Below are positions 1 through 11,556 of a stretch of DNA of 31,607 nt, in pieces (position 1 is the stretch's first letter; each line of letters starts with the position of its first letter). Position numbers and translations under genes: made by a program. The notes beneath the pieces were generated by a model that was not told the origin of the DNA, did no database searches, and worked only from the letters and a program-made list of their open reading frames with translations. Origin of the DNA: Saccoglossus kowalevskii (Eukaryota > Hemichordata > Enteropneusta > Harrimaniidae); assembly GCF_000003605.2 (NCBI RefSeq), contig NW_003147278.1, positions 306,512 through 338,118 of the forward strand, written 5' to 3'.

Positions 1-735
1 ATGCATCTATACCTTGTACATATTATTAGCATATTTAAGTGGCATAAGCTGAGTATCTTTTACATATGCGCATAATATCAGCATATTTAATCGCATTAAA
101 CTATGCCACTTATTACCTATGGACATATTATTAGCATATTTAAGTGGCATAAGCTGAGTATCTTTTTTACATATGCGCATAATATTAGCATATTTAAGTG
201 CATTAAACTATGCATCTTATTACCTTTGTACATATTATTAGCATATTTAAGTGGCATAAGCTAAGTATCTTTTTACATATGTGCATAATATTAGCATATT
301 TAAGTGCATTAAACTATGCATCTTATTACCTTTGTACATATTATTAGCATATTTAAGTGGCATAAGCTGAGTATCTTTTACATATGCGCATAATATCAGC
401 ATATTTAAGTGCATTAAATTATGCATCTTATTACCTTTGTACATATTATTAGCATATTTAAGTGGCATAAGCTGAGTATCTTTTACATATGCGCATAATA
501 TCAGCATATTTAAGTGCATTAAACTATGCATCTTATTACCTTTGTACATATTATTAGCATATTTAAGTGGCATAAGCTAAGTACTTTTTACATATGCGCA
601 TAATATTAGCATATTTAAGTGCATTAAACTATGCATCTTATTACCTTTGGACATATTATCATATTTAAGTGGCATAAGCTAAATACTTTTTACATATGCG
701 CATAATATTAGCATATTTAAGCATAAGCTGCTTTT
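1..735. repeat. 105-bp dimeric satellite, about 7 copies, cut by the left edge
   Basis: The block ggcataagct recurs at 41, 146, 253, 359, 464, 569 and 671, giving periods of 102-107 bases. Each unit is itself two diverged halves of about 52 bases, both containing an agcatatttaagtg core. One half reads on as gcataagct and the other as cattaaact. The last copy decays near 735. Open frames on the minus strand here only echo the repeat and are not genes. The array reaches the first base of the window, so its true length is unknown. Confidence 0.95.
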
Positions 736-945
736 GATCTTTTTCATTCATGTACATGTGAGAAACATGTCTGACATGAAAAATATTGGTATGAAACGTT
801 ACAACACAGGTAAATGCATTGTTTACACAAGATTCAAACACTCTTTCACAATTACTGTGGCTTTTTAATATAAACAACGATATACTACTGTATTTTTCAT
901 TTTTTCGCCTATTTTCGCTGTGTGTATATTTTGAGGTATTCACTA

Positions 946-1140
946 CTGTAGAATACTTTATTTTTGCTTGGAATTTATTTTCGCTGAAGGGATTACGTGA
1001 AAATAAAATCCAGTGAATATACTTTTTTTCCTATATTTCACATTCAACTCATCAAAAATCAGTGAAAATAAATTCCATACAAAACACCAAAATGGCTTTT
1101 CAGCGAAAATTAATTCCAGCTCAAATAAAGTATTTCACAG
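946..1140 (-). mobile_element. CTGT/ACAG MITE, copy 1 (reverse orientation)
   Basis: A non-autonomous element of about 195 bases with terminal inverted repeats of roughly 44 bases. The left end starts CTGTAGAATACTTTATTTTT and the right end finishes AAATAAAGTATTTCACAG. Each arm contains a GGAATT-ATTTTCGCTGAA block. Inside are repeated ATTTTCACTGA-type motifs; their order shows this copy is inverted relative to the other four. The flanking TA on the left suggests a TA target, as in Tc1/mariner-derived MITEs. There is no coding capacity. Confidence 0.9.
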
Positions 1141-2604
1141 TCTATTGAAACTTAGTTCAAGGTGAATCAAATACAACCTGATTCAAGTGTGGCAACTCCT
1201 CTCTGTTCTGCTGATAAATTCAGTAGAGATTAGAATGTACATTTACTTTTAAATTCAGCGTGCACAACGTCTGCTGATTGCGACAAACTGTTCAATATAA
1301 GTATTTATTGTAATACAGTAATATCATATTTAATTGCGGACAGCGTGATATGATGGAGAGGTCGTCAGGTCACCTGACCTCCTGACATGCAGTCATTCTG
1401 GATTATAATTGTAGTTATGTATAACATATGGATGGTGTTAAATCCGCTGATGTTTGGAATAGCTGAGATTTCTGTCTTGACAAGCTATAGCTGTGGTCCA
1501 CATGTCGAAAGTGACAGCTCTGTATGACTGGAGTAAATAAATAACAAACCTAGTAGACTGGGGTGGCAGATTCTAATCTGGCTATTATGATGAAGCCTTT
1601 TTTTTTTTTTTTCTGAAATTTACAATTGTATTATTTCCCACGAGTAGTATATGTAATAGGTGGATGCCTGTGAAAAGAGTACATGGAATAGAGTAAACAA
1701 CTTAAATTTTTTTTTTTCACAAAAATACCATAAAATCATCAAATGATAAAATACCCTAGCAGTTGAAATTTGACAGCTCACAATGTTCTCACTTTCATTA
1801 AATGCCATTTTTCATACCTTTGAGCTTCAAGTCAACTTTTGTCAAGTTTTTCAAAATAAACCCACGGGGTGACGCTAAATTTTTTCATATTTTTTTTTTA
1901 AAATTATGTTACAGTTGAAAATTATTAATACATTTTGATAATTACTGTAGCAAATCGTACATTTTGTCTGAAATTAACAGAAAAATGATGGAAAGATACC
2001 TAAAAATGAACAAATTATTAGACTGAAATTTGTTTCTGTGTAAAAAAATATATATATTTTTTGACCCCGCTTTCCTATTTTATTATTAGTATTTTTTTAT
2101 GTCGTTTATTTTGCTTTCTTCGCCTGAGTGAACAGATAAAGAACCCCTGAGTGCCGATTTATTCAGGCCGATTTCCGTCGCCTAATCTGTATTACTTATG
2201 CTGTAAATTCCATTGACAATACGGTAACATGTGCAGGAATTAAACAAACTTGTTTCCTGCGGTTGAATGATAACTGTATATACATGTATTTCGGCTCTGG
2301 ATTTGTAGTAAACGAGTGTTACACCCATGTGTCAGTGACCTCGTCTATAGTTAGCGAAGGTTGGTGATTTTTATTTCAAATATATTGTATCTCTTTTATT
2401 AGAAATGCTGATCTGATGGAAAACAATGACAATGGTTATTTATTTTGATCACAACATTATCTCTATCGTTATTTAATTGAAAATTCATGCTGTTTAGTGT
2501 TTTGTTACTTTAAAATGGTAGAATAGATTTATACAACTTTGAACTCCACTATAATTGGAACTCGATAAAAAATGCTTTGATATTCAATTCCACACTTTTA
2601 TATA

Positions 2605-2794
2605 CTGTGAAATACTTTATTTTTAGCTTGAATTAATTTTCGCTGAAAAGACTTTTTGGGTGTTTTTATAGAATCTATTAAATTATTGAATGTTAAATAT
2701 AGAAAAAATGGTTTTTCGCTGGATTTTATTTTCACTGAATCATTCCTTCAGCAAAAATTAATTTCAAGCGAAAATAAAGTATGGTATTCTACAG
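2605..2794 (+). mobile_element. CTGT/ACAG MITE, copy 2
   Basis: Same family as 946-1140 but in forward orientation. It starts CTGTGAAATACTTTATTTTT and ends GTATGGTATTCTACAG, flanked on both sides by TA, which fits a TA target-site duplication. A short open frame across it is transposon sequence, not a gene. The internal part is slightly shortened compared with copies 1 and 5. Confidence 0.9.
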
Positions 2795-4091
2795 TAGCAT
2801 TATTTTTGACACCTGTCACTAAGCATTATGTGATGTGATCATTGTTTATGAAGTTATTTTATTTGGACTAATTGGAACTGAACATCAAAGATTGGGCGCT
2901 AACCTGAAGTGTTTTCAATCATAAAACTTTTCCCAAAAATTCAATTCAAGAGGTCAACTTGTATTTGATTTTAAAATTTAAGCCAAAACGCAATTTGAAA
3001 TCGGTGATTTTTCGTACACTACGTGATCTCGTGTATTACATGATGAGCACTGACCCAACACCTGCTGTCAAAACCAAATGATTTGATTTTGATTTAAATT
3101 TCCCCTTTTACCTTTTAGTTCAAAATCAAAATACCAATCTTTGAGAGAAGAATATTGTGTTAAGATACTTAATCAAAATTGGCCTTTATTAAATTACTGA
3201 TTGACATTAGGGACAACTAAATCAATAATCGCTGAACAATGTTTTTTTGACTAGATAAAAGGTTGGGGAAATTTTAAAATGAACATGATATGTGAGATTT
3301 TTTGTTAAGATATATGTTTAAATTTAAAACGCTATTTTTTTGGATTCAATGTGGGTCCCATGCACTTATAGAACACATTGGTTTACACCAAATTTGAACA
3401 TGCTGTACACTAACACTTCAAGGTAGGTAGGTGTTTCAGAGAGACGACTAATTCATGAGGTTTGTTTAGTCTTTCGTATTTACTTACATACATGTTTACC
3501 ATTTGTACGATTCTCTAGGAATTCTCAGGTCAAGAGGGGGAGGCAAACGCCTAGATTATGTAACTCCATATAACCTAAGGGAAAACACTGAACAGTGAAT
3601 GGTATGTGCTGACCACATATCAAAATCAATCCAAGATGACTGCCACATTTTTCAGTGTTGCCATGACAATTAAACTAAGGTGGTTCTTCTGGCGTCAGAT
3701 AATCTTTTTGTAGGCACGAAAGGAACAATACTAAGGCTAAGTAGTTTGAAACCATTTTACTTTTCCTGAATTAGATTAAATCATTTTTTGATTTGTTTTT
3801 GTTGGGAACAAGGATATGGGTATTTTTGTTGAAGCCATGATACTTGCCCTGTAGTTTAAACTTGAACTTTTAAGGAGTGGATACAAATTTTCAAAATCAA
3901 ACATTTCATCTAGACAAAACAGGGATATTTTTCAATAGAATGATTTAACCACAAAAAGTTGTTTATTTCTGTGTTCTAAATTTCTGTGCACAAGTTAAAA
4001 AAAAAACATCACTGTTAGACATAGATCCATGTTGCTGCCTGCCTGCCTGCCACATTAATTAGACTCTTTCAAAGTTTGTGGCTATGGTTTG

Positions 4092-4253
4092 TTAAAGAAG
4101 GCGAGTCGTCACCTGCACATGCGTTAGATGGCCATAGCATGTCACTGTTTACAAACAAGCGTCTACCCATGAGCCTTTGCGTTTTTAGCGTGTGTTATCG
4201 TTGCTTTGGACACAATTCCGCCGCGTGTGTAGGTGACGACCCTCCCTCTTTAA
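4092..4253. mobile_element. TTAA-type MITE with GTCGTCACC ends, copy 1
   Basis: A 162-base element. The left end is TTAAAGAAGGCGAGTCGTCA and the right end, read inward on the other strand, is TTAAAGAGGGAGGGTCGTCA. Inverted repeats extend about 35 bases to CACC(T)-CACA-GCG. The TTAA at both tips resembles a piggyBac-type target. The core contains CAAGCGTCTACCCATGAGCC, shared with 10072-10212. The 72-residue open frame through it is an accident of the repeat: a similar peptide appears in the second copy. Confidence 0.88.
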
Positions 4254-4964
4254 GCTACACGATAAATTATTGTCGATATATGTCCCATGCATAGTATACA
4301 AAATATGTACGTTGTAAGTACATTGTTTGTTTACGTAAAACATGAATGAATGCAAACTAAAATCTAATATTTAGGAGAAAAAATATCTAGTACATGTCTG
4401 TGTGACAAGATCAGGTTTTGTGGTACTTTGCGAACAGTATGCCATCTTCCAGTTTTTAATCTATGTTGACCTATAGAGCCAAAGCCAGCTGTCATGTGAA
4501 CTGATAAAATCAGAACCAATCAGAAGAATGCAGGTCAATGACGTTTTCTGTTGATACCGTCATTAACGGATTTTCATAGCTACTGAAGTTCAAGTTAATG
4601 ATCTTGACGTTTACTCAGAATAATGGGGAGAATATAAATTGCCTTTAGCAATGTTTGAAATCTGACAATAGCAAAGGTAGTTGATTTCATTATATTTTAC
4701 GATGATAACAAGTCATTTTCTAAAATGCAGTTTGGTGATTTACTTCCGCTCGATACTCGCTGTGTTCTTGAATAGACTCTATTTGTAATGAATAGCGAGA
4801 ATTTTGCGTCAATTAATGCGTCAATTAAAGTTGAATGTTGTAATAAATGAGGTTTCACTTACAACGTTTATGGTTTCCTTAGAAACGTGATTGGACATCA
4901 TTGCGATAGCAAAACTTCATCACATTTGAAGATAGAATGAATTCTCGAATTATCGTGTTTGTAT

Positions 4965-5150
4965 TTAACCCTTTGAATGCCAAAGTCAACTTCAGATACC
5001 ATCCACAAAATATTAGTAGTTCAATTTATACATGTACATGTAGTCTGCTCTTTTCCGCAGAAAATTTTTTGATAAAAAACTTAAAGCAATGTCTGTTTCG
5101 TCTTTTCAGTGCAAAATTAAGATTGAATTAAGTGAAAATTCTAGAAAATG
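4965..5150. mobile_element. Possible partial copy of the TTTGAATGCC element
   Basis: Starts TTAACCCTTTGAATGCCAAA, which matches the arm of 24609-24884, followed by GTCAACTTCA. I cannot find a matching opposite end, so the right limit is a guess. A third short match, TTTTTGAATGTCAAAGTCAA, lies near 30320. The 64-residue open frame through it is not recognisable as a protein. Confidence 0.4.
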
Positions 5151-5606
5151 TTAACAAATTTCATTTCATTTTGAGTGAAGAAAAAAATCACGCTCAGTGG
5201 ATTAGATTTTGCATGGATAAACTTCAGAATATGTTTTCAAAAAAAATAAAAACAATTTAAACCCATAAATAATATAATTTGTCATGCCAAATTGGACAAA
5301 CTTTTCAATTACTTTTAATCGAAATTTTATTTTTGAATAATATGGTTTAAAAGTTGCAAAAAAATATGCATAAATCTGCTTGTGCCAATATCAATCATGT
5401 TTTTCAAAGAACTCATCGCAGTACAATATCATGCATAAAAATTTTACTCGGGATGCACGCTATTTAGATGTACAGTTAGCTTTCAAACAGTAAATGATGA
5501 AAAAGCCATCTAAAATATTGATATTTTCAAATCACTACATTTCTACATCCTCTTCAACTTAATTTGAGTGAGAAAAAAAAGGGAACCTGGGTCATTTTCG
5601 TAACTA

Positions 5607-5620
5607 GTTGCCATGGCAAC
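5607..5620. promoter_or_regulatory. Palindromic X-box (RFX-type site)
   Basis: GTTGCCATGGCAAC is a perfect 14-base palindrome that fits the RFX X-box consensus (GTNRCC, short spacer, RGYAAC). Another imperfect site, GTTACCATGGTTTC, lies at 5728-5741. RFX occupancy is an inference; only the motif is seen. Confidence 0.55.
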
Positions 5621-7218
5621 TAAATTGATAATCGCTGTATAATTTCCTGCCGAGGAGAATATTACAGATTTATTGATCACTGTTGAAAGTGATGATATTA
5701 GATTAATGACTGTAGCCGAGATGAATGGTTACCATGGTTTCTTGGTGGCAGGTGATATTATTTGAAATGATAGACTGTTGTATTTATCATGAATATATTA
5801 AAATATAATATACATTAGGAAGGTGCCAGTGAACCTATGAAAGGCTGTTTTTTCTCAGCGACAAACCACTTTCTTATCTATAATCTGACAGCAGATCTAT
5901 TTGCTGCATTAAAATTTCAAATTTAGAAATTGACAGTGGTTTTTACAATGTCATTTATGGAATTCCTAAGTTGTGTATAGTGTGGATTAAGCTACGAAAA
6001 AATTCCATCTAGTTCACACCCTTGATGACTATTGTAAAAATTAATTCGTAGTAATAAAAATGATGAGGAATTACATGTTAAATTACATTTACTCCTGAAC
6101 AAAAAAAAAACATTTTCTTGGCATTGTCAGGTTTAGCACGATAAACATAGCACAGTGAATGACGATGCAGACGGAGCTTTTAGGCAGTACCCAAATTTGT
6201 CGAAAAATATCTATGTGACATTCATTTACGCCCACGATTCAAAGAACTACAAAAAACAAAAATTTGATACAATTTCACTTTTGGAGTAATTTAGATCAAC
6301 CAGAAATAAAAAAAACCCATAGAACTGAGACCTTCTGGCGAGCTTTGATAAAGTCATGCATTAGATAATCCATGGAATGTCATCCATTGGACTTTGATCA
6401 CTATTCAATGGAAAAGAACAAGACGAGTCAATGGTTAAAGGAATTTGAAACATTTGAAATGTTTTATTCTTTTGAAACAAAAAAACTCATTGAATGAAAA
6501 CATTTACAACATACTTCAGATCAGCTGACCAGACTCACTTAGCCACAACACTAGAGGGCTTACCACAATTCTAGGGGGTGCTCTATAAGCTTTAAAATAA
6601 AACTGCATGAAAAGTATTAACCCTGACTCTCTAAATTACAACAATAGAGGGCATACCTCAACTCTAGAGGGTGCACTTATTGCAAATATCTACCCTAGGG
6701 GTAGACAAAATAAATCTTGACGTAATTCATAGAGAAGATAATCAAAAGACATGACTGGCGTTTATTCAATATTTCCCATTTATCTGGTTGTATCACTGGA
6801 ACACGAGTCATCTCCCTTTAGGCATATACAACAGATTAAGGTACGACAGAATAGATTATATTCCAGTATTAGGTTTAGCAACCTCAAGCTATGTGAACTT
6901 TACTGGGTACACATCTGTACAGGGGTCGGACCTTCTAGTTCATGCTTTTATGTTTTATTTGCTGTTGGTCCATAGTTCTTCTGAATATAGGTTTTTCTGT
7001 CATTTCTCATAACTTTAAATTGATTTAATTTTGTTTAAGACAAACTTTTGTGAATTTCACGCACGAATCAGTGGAAATCACTAAGTTTTGCAGTGAGAAT
7101 TTCTCTGTGATCTTTAGACACAGAATGTCAGTGACTTTCGTAATTTTTGTTTTGTTTTCACGAACACCATAATATCGTAAGAATTCATAGCAGTGGAAAA
7201 TTTGGTTATTCACTGTAT

Positions 7219-7374
7219 TTAACTTTTTGGACGTCCAGGACAACTTTTGATGGAAACTGCCATGCAATGGAAAATTATTTGGTTGATTATTAAAAAAGAA
7301 ATTCTGGGAAAAATAGTTTAAAGATGTTGGAACAAAATTTTGGCACAGAAAAATTCTGATGTCGAAAAAGTTAA
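7219..7374. mobile_element. Possible small TTAA inverted-repeat element
   Basis: The left end is TTAACTTTTTGGACGTCCAG. The right end, read on the other strand, is TTAACTTTTTCGACATCAGA. About 15 of the first 18 bases agree. TTAACTTTTTGAC also begins the element at 15659, so the two may belong to one superfamily. The minus-strand open frame of 120 residues covering 7025-7387 includes this element and is F/N-rich with no recognisable domain. Confidence 0.5.
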
Positions 7375-7874
7375 TGTTTTGAGGCATCTTCTCTGGTTAC
7401 CGTACCTGTCTTATTGGCAAAAAACATATTATAAATTTGCCTTATACACAAATGAAATCCTCTCTGATTTGTGATTGAGTTTAGTCATCCACTCAATCTA
7501 ATCATGTACAAGAAATATTAGTAAATATCGCGTTAGTTGATGCCATTCATCTGAGATATAATTACGGTAAAGTGGAGACAAAGTACGTCTTGATAGATAA
7601 TGCTGTAAACTTGTTTATCTTTCTATATCATCCACAGTAAATCGTCTCATGAATTCATGATTTATGAAATACAGGGAAATCTTCACTGCTATAATATTTC
7701 AGGATTTCCACTAAATGTTTCATCACCATTTCATTATTTTCTGTCTGTTTTTCTTCATTTCTATTGGCTAATGAGGTATGATGAAAATTAACATAATGTG
7801 TATTTTTGAACCTGAAGTTGATTTCAAAATTGTTTAAATTTTTTTGGAAAATTTGAGAAGATTACAAAGTGATT

Positions 7875-7888
7875 GTTTCCATGGAAAC
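7875..7888. promoter_or_regulatory. X-box-like palindrome
   Basis: GTTTCCATGGAAAC is a perfect palindrome resembling a degenerate X-box. A near copy, GTTTCCATGGAAAA, lies at 10793-10806. The fit to the RFX consensus is weaker than at 5607 and 9432. Confidence 0.35.
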
Positions 7889-9431
7889 AAGCTTTGATAT
7901 CCCTCATGTTTTTGTTTTTTTCATACATTTTGTCATTTCTTGTATGTTATTATTTTAATGTAAATTTATTGATATAAATCCACCACCTTACACCCCCTAT
8001 AATTTGATTAGTTTATGTCTCCCCAGGTGCCACCTTCCACCCCTGTAATTCAAATAGTTTATTCTTCAGTGTTGAATTATATTGGCCTGTGTCAATTTTC
8101 CTTGCAATAGTGCCCTCTCTGGGTCACATTTGGGGGTAAATTCTAGTGCCAATGTTTACTTGAATAAAATCCAATATATTCTTTTCAATGTGTTGATATG
8201 TGGTATAGTAACATATAGTACAGGAAACAGTCATTCATGCTATCATTTCGCAAAAATTTCTCTCCATTCTCATTTTTACAGATAAATACAGTTACATGTA
8301 TTTAATATTCTCTCATAGAATGCTCAATCACTCCGCACAGTTTAATAGATCGCATCAATCATAAACACTATTTGTCAAAAATACTATATTAGACGGAACA
8401 ACTTTGGCGAAAAAATTCCAGCGTACTACCGGGTATACATAATACAAAAGTGAAATGTAGTGCCAAAATTGAACATTACCATGATAGAGACCACTCATTT
8501 GTATTCACGTCGCATCTTTTCATTAGACTCCATTGTAACCTTACCCTCGTTTTCATTTTATCGACGTCTTGATGGGCTTTAAAACTATCCTCGCTGACAG
8601 TGATTAAAGGAAGAGAAAATGTAGCAGGGGGAAACAGTAATCGCTTCATTTACCCAAGAAATGAAATTACTAGCGACTGAAAGGGTGCTCGGTGAATGAG
8701 AATACGCTGCAAATGTGCCGCCTCATTATTCAGGTGTTATTTAACAGTGCTTCGTATTATATTAGAAAATATTTTGTTCTAGGAGACTTGAAGTAGTAAA
8801 TTAATTTTCCCTTTCAGTGATTTAGATTTAAAAATTGAAATGATTAAAAATTAAGAATAATAACTTACATTTTTGCATTTGAAATTTAAAGTCAGTTATG
8901 ATAACGCCCGTACCTGGCACACAAATTTATCTTTAAAAAAAAATAAATAAACATTAGAATATGTTGAGTATTGGTAGGCGTTATGGCAGCTATTCAAAGC
9001 TTATTATCTAAATTTAAATATTATTTTATGAAATTACTGTTCAAAATTTAAAAAAACGCAATATTTGAAGAAAGCTAATTTTATGCGAATACTGTACTGC
9101 GCTGCGCTAACACACGGGATTCAACAGCTTTCCCCTTTTTCATTTCATTTCAGTCCAAGAATGAATTGAACAGCTTTTGCAAAATTCATTTGTGGAATAA
9201 ATGTCTGAGAAAATACTGAAACTAATTTTCTATAGCAATGAAATCCAAGTGAATTTGTCATGAATGAAATGAAAAGTTTCATGTGATGTGCCTTTAATAA
9301 GGTGTTGTTTGCCAATTTGCATTCGAAATTGATATCATCAACGATAGTTTGTTATCGCTTTACTCTAATACCACTCTCCAAACATGCACTGCCATGGCAT
9401 TGTAATTTACATGCATTCATCTATATAACCA

Positions 9432-9445
9432 GTTGCCCCGGTAAC
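9432..9445 (+). promoter_or_regulatory. X-box (RFX-type site)
   Basis: GTTGCCCCGGTAAC fits GTNRCC-NN-RGYAAC at every defined position. It lies 2.7 kb upstream of the first visible exon in otherwise AT-rich DNA. A related GCTGCCATGGCAAC is at 10013-10026. Confidence 0.5.
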
Positions 9446-10071
9446 GTACATTACTATACATCAAATTAAGATAGGCTCTTTTCCAATGAATCAAATAATA
9501 ATCAGTTATTGGGAAAAATTGATGTTCATTGTAGCGTTAACGGGTGTTAACGCGGCACTGGCTTGTAATTCCGATATTTCATGGTCACTGCACGATTGGG
9601 CTATCAAGGCGTCCAATCAGTCAGAGTTTATTGAGTCGCCAATCGACAAACATGGTGGTAATCAGCTCATTTCAGTTTCATATTCAAACTGTGTAAATTT
9701 TATTTCAGTTTTTGTCGTAATGTTTAATTACCGCTACAAAAGATGGCATCGTGCTTACAAATAAAAGTAAAACCCTCAAATTTAATGTACCTTAACGATA
9801 CATTGATTTTGAGAGTCCAGCTAATTTTTGGTATGTTTTCTTTCCTTTTACGAACATATGTTTGCCTATTATCTGACACAGTGTTATCATATTTATGGTT
9901 GATTCCTTTTGGGTAATGAGCAACAACAATCGTAATAAATATAACCAAATATATATAGTCATGCAGTGGTTATGATGCATCAGTAAATCAGTTAAAATGT
10001 GATGATATTATTGCTGCCATGGCAACAGAATACATACAACTGTTTTAACTTTACCACACTCGAGGCAAAAC

Positions 10072-10212
10072 TTAAAACAGGGGAGTTGTCACCTACAACT
10101 TTGTTTACAAACAAGCGTCTACCCATGAGCCTTTGTGTTTTTAGTGTGTGTTGTTATCGTCGCTTGGGACTCAATTCCTGCGTGTGTGCAGGTGACAACC
10201 CTCCCGCTTTAA
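10072..10212. mobile_element. TTAA-type MITE with GTTGTCACC ends, copy 2
   Basis: A 141-base relative of 4092-4253. The left end is TTAAAACAGGGGAGTTGTCA and the inverted right end is TTAAAGCGGGAGGGTTGTCA. The core CAAGCGTCTACCCATGAGCC is identical to copy 1. The flanking stretch differs by several substitutions and a GTT insertion, and about 20 bases are missing near the left arm. Both arms carry the same GTCGTC to GTTGTC change, so base pairing between the arms is retained. Confidence 0.88.
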
Positions 10213-11542
10213 AGCAAATCATAAAATAATGTAGTTTGAATAAAACAATATCTCTGACTCTACCGTATGTTGTCATGTCAACAAATTTTCCAAATTGAAG
10301 ATTATGTCTTTTTCATCATACTTTAATTATAATGGGTTCATGCCATCAAGATACCGAAAAAAAAAAAAAAATAAAAAAAAAAAATAAGGGTCACATGTAG
10401 CAAGGAAATAGAATGTGCCTATCTGAAAACTTTATTCAAATTTAATATAGCAGTTTGTAATTTTAATTTGTAACTAAATATTTATGCTTATTTTGTAATT
10501 TACACGTAATTTTCATTCAAAATTGGACAGGTTTGTAGAAATTTTGCCTGTCAAATGAAATTTTGTGCCTGTTCGAAATGACAAGTACCGTAGGTAGGCT
10601 GCCAAAAAGCCATGTCACCAGACAATTTTTCAAAAGTTTAAATTGTCATAAAAAAAATGGTCAAAACTGGCATTTTTGCAAAGAAAAAGTTGTATATTAT
10701 GATTTACCTGAATCCTAATATGGCAAAAACATTTTTTTTTAAATGACATATAAATTTAGTGAGTTTTCATTGTGATAATAGTGTTTCCATGGAAAATTAT
10801 CTCCCATATTGCATTTTGTGCAGTAACATGTTTTCTGTAAATTTTGTTTTTAATTTTGAACTACAAACGTAGGATTTAAAATCCAGTAAACATCTTTACC
10901 AAAATTTTGGTGAAAATATGCCTAATAAAACTAATTTTGTCATGGTAACAGGATATGATACTGAGTAGGTAGGCAGAGTTTTTGTTTAATTTATTTTTCC
11001 AAATGGTTTACGCTCAAGTTATTGATAGTTGTTTTCGTCCTTTATACTACTATACTGTAATTAAGTGAAAATAAGTGTGCGTAAGAGTGAGATATTCACT
11101 ACAGAGAAGAAAGTAATAAATGAAATGAAATAAAAAATGGATTGACCATACCTAATTTGTTCGGGAATAAATAATTTTGGCATTATTTGCATACCCCCCC
11201 CCCCCTCCCCCAATATGGCTAGGTAGGGTAACCGGAATTTATTTGATTAGAAAAAAAACAGTCGACTTATTGCGTGAATGATAGTCTTGTAGAGTGGTTT
11301 AAAAACACATCACTTGTAATTGTGTGGTTTGACAATAATGTATAAAATGGATCAACACCTACGCAAAAAAAAAAATGCAAAAGAAGCCTATGCTGGTAAT
11401 TGACAATATATGCTGAGATTAATTGGCAAGTGTCGCAAATTAAATTAGAACAAATACGAAAGCTAAGTTGTTTAGGAAAACGTTAATTGACTTAACGCTT
11501 TCGGGAGATCATGAAATTAACGACATCTGCCTATCTAATCCC

Positions 11543-11556
11543 GTTACCATGGTTAC
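11543..11556 (-). promoter_or_regulatory. X-box (RFX-type site)
   Basis: On the minus strand the site reads GTAACCATGGTAAC, matching the X-box consensus in full. It sits in a more complex, less homopolymer-rich block at about 11440-11600, which could be a regulatory element. Confidence 0.5.

Larger units (their letters stand above)
736..4091. other. Non-coding stretch between satellite and first TTAA MITE
   Basis: AT-rich sequence with no recognisable exon. It holds two copies of the CTGT/ACAG MITE (946-1140 and 2605-2794) and many short homopolymer runs. A paired AGGTCA/TGACCT motif lies at 1367-1380. Open frames here are short and give low-complexity or transposon-derived peptides. Confidence 0.7.

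Noticed and set aside
7025-7387. 120-residue minus-strand open frame
   Set aside because: F/N-rich low-complexity peptide overlapping a probable inverted-repeat element.
9486-9764. 92-residue open frame that looks protein-like
   Set aside because: Composition is mixed but there is no known motif and no BAH similarity. It is not the missing RERE exon.
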